Shown here: piece after piece, positions 1-8,500 of the stretch | Position numbering within the stretch: the first letter of the stretch is position 1 | Layout of the letters: every line of letters starts with the position of its first letter | Origin: Tsukamurella tyrosinosolvens | Lineage (GTDB): Bacteria; Actinomycetota; Actinomycetes; Mycobacteriales; Mycobacteriaceae | Direction: 5' to 3' | Assembly (NCBI RefSeq): GCF_900104775.1 | Contig: NZ_FNSA01000003.1 | Coordinates: forward strand, 1,426,001 to 1,490,000 | DNA length: 64,000 nt | The notes under the pieces: generated by a model | What the model was told of the DNA's origin: nothing | The model's database searches: none | Seen by the model: the letters and a program-made list of their open reading frames with translations, nothing else | Translations under genes and position numbers: made by a program

Positions 1-3000
1 CCGCCGACGAGCACACGCGCGAGAACCTGGGCTTCTCCATCCTCGCCGTGGTCCGCGACAACCCGCTGTCGATCCGTGCCAACGGCACCCTCTACACCCA
101 CCCCGACGGTGTGCTGTACCTGACCGAGTTCACCCAGGTCGCCATGGCGACCGTGGCCTGCGCCCAGCTCGCCGAGCTCACCGAGATCGGCGCTCGCGTC
201 GACGATCCGATCATCGCCGGCCACTCCGTGGGCGAGTACAACGCGCTGGCCTCCGCCGGTGTGCTGCCGCTCGGCACGATCCTCGAGACGGTCTTCCACC
301 GCGGCCGCATCATGCAGCAGCTGGTGCCCCGCGACGAGCAGGGCCGCAGCCCCTACGCGATGGCCGCGCTCCGCCCCGAGCTCTTCGACGTCGACGACGC
401 CGACATCGCCGACTGGGTCGAGGGGAACCTCGAGGGCGCCGACGAGTTCGCCGAGATCGTCAACCTGAACCTGCGGGGCGCGCAGTACGTCGTCGTCGGC
501 AACCAGGCCGGGCTCGACGCGCTGGAGAAGGCGATCGCCGAGCGCACCGGCAGCCCGAAGGCCTTCCAGCTGGTGCCCGGCATCGACATCCCGTTCCACT
601 CCTCGGTGCTGCGCGACGGCGTGCCGGAGTTCGCGGCCCGCCTCCAGGAGCTGGTCCCGGCCGAGTTCGACTACACCAAGCTCGTCGGCAAGTACCTGCC
701 GAACCTGGTGGCCCGCCCGTTCGAGCTGACCGCCGACTTCGCGGTCTCCATCCTCGACGTGGTGCCCAGCGAGCCGGTCCGCGCGCTCGTCGCCGACTGG
801 GACGCGGCCGCCGCGAACCCGATGGCCACGGCCCGCACGCTGCTGATCGAGCTCCTCGCGTGGCAGTTCGCCAGCCCCGTCCGGTGGATCGAGACGCAGG
901 ATCAGCTGCTCATCGACACCGATCACGGCGGCCTGGGCGTCGAGCGGTTCATCGAGGTGGGCCTCGCGTCCGCCCCGACGCTCGCGAACCTGGCCAGCCG
1001 CACGCTGGCCCTCGCCTCGTACCAGCGGGCCGCCGCGACCGTGCTCAACGCCGAGCGCGACGCCGCGAAGGTCTTCGCCACCGACGAGGACGTGCCCGAG
1101 GACGACGCCGCCGAGGCGACCGACGAGGCGGCGGCTCCCGCCGCCGCGGCCCCCGCTGCCGCTGCCCCGGCCGCCGCGCCGGTGGCGAGCGCACCGTCGG
1201 GCGGCCCCCGCCCGGCCGACCTCGGCTTCGACGCCGCGGATGCGACCCGTGCCATGATCGCGATCTGGACCAAGATGCGTCCGGACCAGCTGGAGAAGAC
1301 CGACACCATCGAGACGCTGTGCGACGGCGTGAGCTCGCGCCGCAACCAGCTGCTCCTCGACCTGGGCAGCGAGCTCAACCTCGGCGCCATCGACGGTGCC
1401 GCGGAGGCCGACCTGCCCACGCTGGCCGGCACCGTCACCAAGCTGGCGCGCACCTACAAGCCGCTCGGCCCCGTGCTCTCGGAGACCGTCGGCAACCAGC
1501 TGCGCAAGCTGCTGGGCTCCACCGGCAAGCGCCCGAACTACATCACCGAGTACGTCACCGGCACGTGGGAGCTGGGCCCGGGGTGGGCGCAGCACGCCGT
1601 GCTCGCGCTGGCCACCGGCACCCGCGAGGGCGCCTCGGTCCGCGGCGGCGACCTCGCGACGCTGCTCGACGGCCCGGTCTCCAACGCGGCCGCGCTCGAC
1701 GCGCTGATCGACCGCGCGGTCGCCGAGGTCGGAGCCGCGCAGGGCGTGCCCGTCGGCAAGCCGTCGGCCGGCGGCGGTGGCGGCGGTGCCACGGTCGACG
1801 CCGCAGCGCTCGCCGAGTTCACCTCGGCCATCACGGGGGAGGACGGCGCGCTCGCGTCGTCGGCCCGCGTGCTGCTGCAGAAGCTGGGCCTGGAGAGCGC
1901 CGAGAGCGGCCTGCCCGAGCTCGACGACGAGTCGGAGCGGCTCGCCGCCCTGATCGCCACCGAGCTGGGCGACGACTGGGCGAACGCGGTCGCGCCGGCC
2001 TTCGACGCCAACAAGGCCGTCCTCATCGACGACCGCTGGGCCAGCGCCCGCGAGGACCTGCTCCGCGTGTGGAACATGGATCCGTCGACGTTCCCGACCT
2101 ACAGCAAGCACATCCTGGAGACCGCCAAGGGCGCCGGTAAGGCGCTGCAGGACCAGGCGCAGTGGTGGGAGAAGAAGGCCACCGAGGCCGGCCGCACCGA
2201 GCACGCCCGGGCGTACGCCTTCCTCTCGGGCCTGGCCAAGAGCAGCCCGGAGCCGGGCGTGTACGCCGGCGAGGTCGCCGTCGTCACCGGCGCGTCCGCC
2301 GGGTCGATCGCCGCAGCCGTGGCCGCGCGCCTGCTCGCCGGCGGCGCGACGGTGATCGCGACGACCAGCCGGCTCGACGACAAGCGGCTCGACTTCTTCA
2401 AGGAGCTGTACCGCACCAGCGCCCGGACCGACGCCGCCCTCTGGGTCGTGCCCGCCAACATGGCGAGCTACGCCGACGTCGACGGGCTCGTCGAGTGGAT
2501 CGGCGAGCGGCAGGCCGAGACCGTGGGCCCGTACACCACGGTCCACAAGGAGGCCCTGGTCCCGACGATGCTGTTCCCGTTCGCGGCGCCCCGCGTCTCG
2601 GGCGACATGTCGGACGCCGGTCCGCGCGCCGAGCTGGAGATGAAGATCCTGCTGTGGTCGGTCGAGCGGCTCATCGCCGGCCTCGCCGCCATCGGCAAGG
2701 ACACCGACCTGGCCTCGCGGCTGCACGTCGTGCTCCCGGGCTCGCCGAACCGCGGCATGTTCGGCGGCGACGGCGCCTACGGCGAGTCGAAGGCCTCCCT
2801 GGACGCCCTCGTCACCCGCTGGAACGCCGAGAAGTCCTGGTCCGAGCGCGTCACCCTGGCCCACGCCATCATCGGCTGGGTCCGCGGTACGGGCCTCATG
2901 GGCGGCAACGACCCGCTGGTCGAGGCCGTCGAGGCGGCCGGTGTGCGCACCTGGTCGACCTTCGAGATGGCCGACAAGCTGCTCGCCAACGCCAGCGCCG

Positions 3001-5135
3001 AGGCCCGGGAGCGCGCCGCGACGGCGCCGCTGTTCGACGACCTCACCGGCGGCCTGGGCGGCGTCAACCTCGACATGAAGGCACTCGCCGAGCAGGCCAT
3101 GGAGGCCCGCCTGGCGGAGGCCGCCGAGGCCGAGGACGAGGGCACCATCGACGCGCTGCCCGGCGCTCCGGTCGCCAGCTTGCGCGAGCCGGACTGGGGC
3201 TCCGTCGAGGCCCGCCCCGAGGACATGGTCGTCATCGTCGGCGCCGGTGAGGTCGGCCCGTACGGCAGCTCGCGCACCCGCTTCGAGATGGAGGTCGACG
3301 AGCGGCTCTCCGCCGCGGGCGTCGCCGAACTCGCCTGGGTGACCGGCATGATCACCTGGGAGAACGACCCGGAACCGGGCTGGTACGACGCCGAGTCGGG
3401 CGACCTGGTGCCCGAGGCCGAGCTGGCGGACAAGTACCACGATGCGGTCGTGGAGCGCTGCGGCATCCGCGAGTTCAGCGACGACGGCGACATCGTCGAC
3501 CAGTCCGCACCGCTGCTGGTGTCCGTCTTCCTCCCCGAGGACATGTCCTTCGTGGTGGCGAACGAGGCGGAGGCCCGCGCCTTCGTCGAAGCCGATCCGG
3601 AGAACACCGTCGCGGTGCCGATGGAGTCGGGCGAGTGGCGGATCACCCGCAAGGCGGGCACCGAGATCCGCGTGCCGCGCCGCACCAAGCTGCTGCGCAG
3701 CGTCGGCGGGCAGATCCCGGACGGCTTCGACCCCACGCACTGGGGCATCACGCCCGAGATGATCGAGTCCGTCGACCGCCTGGCGCTGTGGAACCTGGTC
3801 GCCACCGTCGACGCCTTCATCTCCGCGGGCTTCGAGCCGGCCGAGCTGATGGAGTACGTGCACCCCTCGCACGTCGCCAACACGCAGGGCACCGGCATGG
3901 GCGGCATGAGCTCGATGCGCGACCTGTTCATCAACACCCTGCTGGGCGAGCCGAACCAGAACGACATCCTGCAGGAGGCCCTGCCGAACGTCGTCGCGGC
4001 GCACGTCGTGCAGAGCTACGTGGGCAGCTACGGCGCGATGATCCACCCGGTCGCGGCCTGCGCCACGGCGGCGGTCTCGGTCGAGGAGGGCGTCGACAAG
4101 ATCAAGGTCGGCAAGGCCCTGTTCGCGGTGACCGGCGGCTTCGACGACCTGTCGATCGAGGGCATCACCGGCTTCGGCATGATGCAGGCCACCGCGGACA
4201 GCGAGAAGATGCTGGCCAAGGGCATCAGCCCGCGCCGCTTCTCCCGCGCCAACGACCGCCGTCGCGGCGGCTTCGTCGAGTCGAACGGCGGCGGCACCGT
4301 GCTGCTGGCCCGCGGCGACGTCGCGGCGAAGATGGGCCTGCCGGTGCTCGGCGTGGTCGCCTGGGCGCAGAGCTTCGGCGACGGCGTGCACACCTCCATC
4401 CCGGCGCCGGGCATGGGCGCGCTGTCCGTGGCCGCCGGCGGCCCGGAGGCCCCGATGGCCCGCAGCCTGCGGCAGCTCGGTGTCGCGGCGGACGACGTCT
4501 CGATCATCAGCAAGCACGACACGTCGACCAACGCGAACGACCCGAACGAGGCGAACCTGCACGAGCGGATCGCCGCGTCGATCGGTCGCTCCGAGGGCGC
4601 CCCGATGTTCGTGGTCTCGCAGAAGTCGCTGACCGGTCACGCCAAGGGCGGCGCCGCCGCCTTCCAGCTGATCGGCATGTGCCAGATGCTCAACGCGCAG
4701 GTGGTCCCGCCGAACCGCAGCCTCGACTGCGTGGACGACGAGATGCGCAAGTACCCGCACCTGGTGTGGCTGCGCGAGACCCACCGCTTCGACCAGAGCT
4801 TCCGCCCCAAGGCGGGTCTGCTCACTTCGCTCGGCTTCGGCCACGTCTCGGGCCTCATCGCGGTCGTGCACCGCGACGCCTTCCTCGCCTCGCTGGAGCC
4901 GGCGGCCCGCGCCGAGTACCTGGCGACGGCGCGGGAGCGCGAGGTCGCGGGCGCGCGCGCGGTGCTCTCCGCCATGTGCGGCCGGTCGGGTCTCTACCGC
5001 AAGCCGCCGGCGGGCCGGCGCTTCGGCGCCGACGCCACGTCGGAGGCGACGGACCGCACCGAAGCGGCCCTGCTGCTCGACGAGGCCCAGCGGCTCGGAC
5101 CCGACGGCACGTACTGCGCCGACGGATGCCGGTAG
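1..5135 (+). CDS. fas: Type I fatty acid synthase, C-terminal part (5' truncated by window)
   Basis: Multidomain FAS-I that makes acyl-CoAs and supplies the C16-C26 chains used for mycolic acids. The frame is open from base 3, so the N-terminal AT/ER/DH domains lie outside the window. Visible domains in order are the malonyl/palmitoyl transferase (active-site motif GHSVGE, Ser codon at base 225), an Ala/Pro-rich linker (about 1080-1200), the ACP (motif DGVSSRRNQL, pantetheine-accepting Ser near base 1332), the ketoreductase (VVTGASAGS near 2280) and the ketosynthase (nucleophile Cys at 4059-4061 in AACATAAVS, plus His motifs KHDTSTN and SLTGHAKGG). There is no fungal-type phosphopantetheinyl transferase at the C-terminus; acpS follows 17 bases later. 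This order is typical of mycobacterial FAS-I. Confidence 0.97.
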   Translation, partial: ADEHTRENLGFSILAVVRDNPLSIRANGTLYTHPDGVLYLTEFTQVAMATVACAQLAELTEIGARVDDPIIAGHSVGEYNALASAGVLPLGTILETVFHRGRIMQQLVPRDEQGRSPYAMAALRPELFDVDDADIADWVEGNLEGADEFAEIVNLNLRGAQYVVVGNQAGLDALEKAIAERTGSPKAFQLVPGIDIPFHSSVLRDGVPEFAARLQELVPAEFDYTKLVGKYLPNLVARPFELTADFAVSILDVVPSEPVRALVADWDAAAANPMATARTLLIELLAWQFASPVRWIETQDQLLIDTDHGGLGVERFIEVGLASAPTLANLASRTLALASYQRAAATVLNAERDAAKVFATDEDVPEDDAAEATDEAAAPAAAAPAAAAPAAAPVASAPSGGPRPADLGFDAADATRAMIAIWTKMRPDQLEKTDTIETLCDGVSSRRNQLLLDLGSELNLGAIDGAAEADLPTLAGTVTKLARTYKPLGPVLSETVGNQLRKLLGSTGKRPNYITEYVTGTWELGPGWAQHAVLALATGTREGASVRGGDLATLLDGPVSNAAALDALIDRAVAEVGAAQGVPVGKPSAGGGGGGATVDAAALAEFTSAITGEDGALASSARVLLQKLGLESAESGLPELDDESERLAALIATELGDDWANAVAPAFDANKAVLIDDRWASAREDLLRVWNMDPSTFPTYSKHILETAKGAGKALQDQAQWWEKKATEAGRTEHARAYAFLSGLAKSSPEPGVYAGEVAVVTGASAGSIAAAVAARLLAGGATVIATTSRLDDKRLDFFKELYRTSARTDAALWVVPANMASYADVDGLVEWIGERQAETVGPYTTVHKEALVPTMLFPFAAPRVSGDMSDAGPRAELEMKILLWSVERLIAGLAAIGKDTDLASRLHVVLPGSPNRGMFGGDGAYGESKASLDALVTRWNAEKSWSERVTLAHAIIGWVRGTGLMGGNDPLVEAVEAAGVRTWSTFEMADKLLANASAEARERAATAPLFDDLTGGLGGVNLDMKALAEQAMEARLAEAAEAEDEGTIDALPGAPVASLREPDWGSVEARPEDMVVIVGAGEVGPYGSSRTRFEMEVDERLSAAGVAELAWVTGMITWENDPEPGWYDAESGDLVPEAELADKYHDAVVERCGIREFSDDGDIVDQSAPLLVSVFLPEDMSFVVANEAEARAFVEADPENTVAVPMESGEWRITRKAGTEIRVPRRTKLLRSVGGQIPDGFDPTHWGITPEMIESVDRLALWNLVATVDAFISAGFEPAELMEYVHPSHVANTQGTGMGGMSSMRDLFINTLLGEPNQNDILQEALPNVVAAHVVQSYVGSYGAMIHPVAACATAAVSVEEGVDKIKVGKALFAVTGGFDDLSIEGITGFGMMQATADSEKMLAKGISPRRFSRANDRRRGGFVESNGGGTVLLARGDVAAKMGLPVLGVVAWAQSFGDGVHTSIPAPGMGALSVAAGGPEAPMARSLRQLGVAADDVSIISKHDTSTNANDPNEANLHERIAASIGRSEGAPMFVVSQKSLTGHAKGGAAAFQLIGMCQMLNAQVVPPNRSLDCVDDEMRKYPHLVWLRETHRFDQSFRPKAGLLTSLGFGHVSGLIAVVHRDAFLASLEPAARAEYLATAREREVAGARAVLSAMCGRSGLYRKPPAGRRFGADATSEATDRTEAALLLDEAQRLGPDGTYCADGCR

Positions 5136-5152
5136 CCCGATAGGCTTCCGCC

Positions 5153-5578
5153 ATGGCCGTGGTGGGAGTCGGGATCGACGTGGTGCACGTGCCCGGGTTC
5201 GCGGAGCAACTCGCGCAGCCCGGGACCACGATGCTCTCGTCGTTCAGTCCCGCCGAACGACGGGACGCCGCGGGCGACGTGCGCTCTCTGGCCGCCCGCT
5301 GGGCGGCCAAAGAGGCCGTCTTCAAGGCGTTCTCGTCGGGGTTCTACGCCCAGCGGCCGGCCGAGAAGGAGGTCGGCGCGCGGGAGGTGGAGGTCGTCTC
5401 CGACGCCTGGGGGCGGCCGGCGGTGCGGGTGTACGGCCGCATCGCGGCCGACCTGGGGCCGGGTGCGACGATCCATGTGTCACTCACCCACGACGGTGAT
5501 ACCGCGGCGGCGTTCGCGGTGATCGAGAGAACTGAAGAGCGCGACGGTCCGAACGGACTGCAAGAGCGCACCGGATAG
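5153..5578 (+). CDS. acpS: Holo-ACP synthase (4'-phosphopantetheinyl transferase)
   Basis: Transfers phosphopantetheine from CoA to the ACP serine; the obvious target is the ACP domain of the FAS-I encoded just upstream. The 141 residues include the family signatures GIDVV near the N-terminus, RWAAKEAVFKAF around residue 50 (Mg-binding Glu and Lys) and VSLTHDGDTAAA near residue 110. The ATG at 5153 lies 17 bases after the fas stop, so the two are probably co-transcribed. The fas-acpS pair is conserved in mycobacteria. Confidence 0.95.
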   Translation: MAVVGVGIDVVHVPGFAEQLAQPGTTMLSSFSPAERRDAAGDVRSLAARWAAKEAVFKAFSSGFYAQRPAEKEVGAREVEVVSDAWGRPAVRVYGRIAADLGPGATIHVSLTHDGDTAAAFAVIERTEERDGPNGLQERTG

Positions 5579-5598
5579 AGCCGAAAGGGAACAAGCGA

Positions 5599-8500
5599 GT
5601 GTTCAGCCGAATCGCCATCGTGAACCGAGGTGAGGCCGCGATGCGCCTCATCCACGCGGTCCGCGACCTGGCCGCCGAGACCGGGCAGCAGATCGAGACC
5701 GTCGCCCTCTACACCGACGTCGACCGCACTGCGACCTTCGTCCGCGAGGCCGACATCGCGTACGACCTGGGGCCCGCCGCTGCGCGCCCGTACCTCAACT
5801 ACGAGCTGCTCGGCACCGCCCTGCAGGAGACCGGCGCCGACGCGGCGTGGGTCGGCTGGGGCTTCGTCGCCGAGGATCCGGTCTTCGCCGAGAAGTGCGC
5901 CGAGGTCGGCGTCGTCTTCGTCGGCCCGAGCCCCGACGCCATGCGCCAGCTCGGCGACAAGATCGGCGCGAAGCTCATCGCCGAGGAGGTCGGCGTCCCC
6001 GTCGCGCCGTGGAGCCGCGGCCCCGTCGAGACCCTTGAGGACGCGAAGGCCAAGGCCAAGGACATCGGCTACCCCCTCATGCTCAAGGCCACCGCCGGCG
6101 GCGGCGGTCGCGGCATTCGCATGGTCGCCTCCGACGCCGACCTCGAGGACGCCTACCTGCGCACCCGCGACGAGGCCGAGCGCGCCTTCGGCAGCGGCGT
6201 CGTCTTCCTCGAGCGCCTGGTCACCGGTGCCCGCCACGTCGAGGTGCAGGTCATCTCCGACGGCGAGACCGCCTGGGCCCTCGGCGTCCGCGACTGCTCC
6301 GTGCAGCGCCGCAACCAGAAGGTCATTGAGGAGTCCGCCTCGCCGGTGCTCGGCCCCGAGCAGGTGCAGCGGCTCAAGGAGTCCGCGGAGCGCCTCGCCA
6401 TCAAGGTCGGCTACCAGGGCGCCGCGACCGTCGAGTTCCTCTACCACCCGGGCGACGACCTGCTCGCCTTCCTCGAGGTGAACACCCGCCTCCAGGTGGA
6501 GCACCCGATCACCGAGGTCACCAACAGCTTCGACCTGGTCCGCGCCCAGCTGCACGTCGCCTCCGGCGGCAAGCTCGACGGCGAGCGTCCGGTCGAGCGC
6601 GGCCACGCCATCGAGGCCCGCCTCAACGCCGAGGACCCGGACCGCGACTTCGCGCCGGCCCCCGGCCGCATCGCGCTGCTCGACCTGCCCGCCGGCCCCG
6701 GCATCCGCATCGACACCGGCGTCTCGCAGGGCGACACCATCCCCGCCGACTTCGACTCGATGATCGCCAAGGTCATCGCGTACGGCCGCGACCGCGACGA
6801 GGCCCTCGGCCGCCTGCGCCGCGCCATGAACGAGACCCGCGTCATCATCGAGGGTGGCGCCACCAACAAGAGCTTCGTGCTGGATCTGCTGAACCAGCCC
6901 GAGGTCATCGACGGCAGCGCCGACACCGGGTGGATCGACCGGGTCCGCGGCGAGGGCCGCCTGGTCGCCGACCGGCACACCTCGGTCGCCCTGGCCTCCG
7001 CCGCCATCGACGCCTACGAGGACGAGGAGCGCACCGAGCTCACCCGCCTGCTGACCACCGCGTCGGGCGGCCGCCCGCAGGTACAGCACGAGAGCGGCAC
7101 CCCGCTGGACTTCAAGCTGCGCGGCGCGAGCTACCGCGTCCGCGTCGCCCGCACCGGCGCGCACAGCTTCCGGCTCGTCATCGACACCGGCGCGGAGACC
7201 CGCACCGCCGACGTCGACCTGGAGCGCTTCGACAACCACACCGGCCAGGCCGTGGTCAACGGCGTCCGGTACCGGCTCACCACCGGTACGCACGGCCCCG
7301 TCCACGTGGTCGACGTCGACGGTGTCACCCACCGCGTCAGCCGCGACGAGGGCGGCGTGGTCCGCTCGCCCGCGCCGGCGCTCGTGGTCGCCGTGCCGCT
7401 CGCCGTCGGCGACGAGGTCGAGGCCGGCGCGCCGATCCTCGTGCTCGAGTCGATGAAGATGGAGACGGTGCTCCGCTCGCCCTTCTCCGCGCGCCTGAAG
7501 GAGTGCGCGGTCACCGTCGGCAGCCAGGTCGAGGCCGGTGCGCCGCTGCTGCGCCTCGAGCCCCTCGGCGACGGCGACGACGAGGCCGCCGGCACCGCCG
7601 CGGGCCCGATCGACCTGCCCGCGGAACCCGCGCAGGTGGGCGCCGTGCAGCGCGCGGCCGCCGGCCGCGACGCCCTCCGCAGCCAGCTGCTGGGCTACGA
7701 CGTCGACCCGGCCGACGAGAGCCGCCTGCTCGACGAGTACCTCGTGGACCGCGTCGCCGCCGAGCTCGAGGGCGCCGCGCCCGCGGCCGCCGAGCTGGCG
7801 CTGGCGAGCGTCTTCGCCGACCTCGCCGAGCTGGGCCTGCGCCGCTCGGTGGGGAGTGACGACGAGGTGCACAGCCCCCGCGAGCACTTCCACACCTACC
7901 TCCGCAGCCTCGACGCCGACCGCGCCGGCCTGCCGGACTCCTACCGCGCCAAGCTCGCCGCGGCGCTCGGCCACTACGGCGTCGCCGAACTGGACCGCAC
8001 GACCGACCTCGAGTCGGCCGTCTTCCGCGTCTTCCTGGCGCAGCAGCGGCCCAAGGTCGGCGTCCGCGTCATCACGGCGCTGCTGCGCAAGTGGCTGCGC
8101 GAGCCGGCACCCTCGGCCGAGGAGGGCGGCGACGCGCGCGCCGTGCTCGAGCGCCTGATGGACGCGACCCAGTCGCGCTACCCGGTGATCGCCGACCTCG
8201 CCCGCGGCGTGGTCTTCGCCTGGTTCGGCCAGCCGCTCCTGCGCGGCAACCGCGAGGGCGTGTACTCGGCGGTCCGAGCGCACCTGACGCACCTCGACGA
8301 GAACCCCACGGCCGCCGACCGTTCCGAGCGGGTCGCGGAGATGGTGCGCAGCACCGAGCCGCTGGTCCTGCTCCTCGGTGAGCGCCTGGCCGGGGACCAC
8401 CCGACCGACAACGCCGTCATGCTCGAGGTACTCACCCGCCGCTACTACGGCAACAAGGGCCTCACCGAGGTCCGCACGCAGGACGTCGCCGGCACGGAGT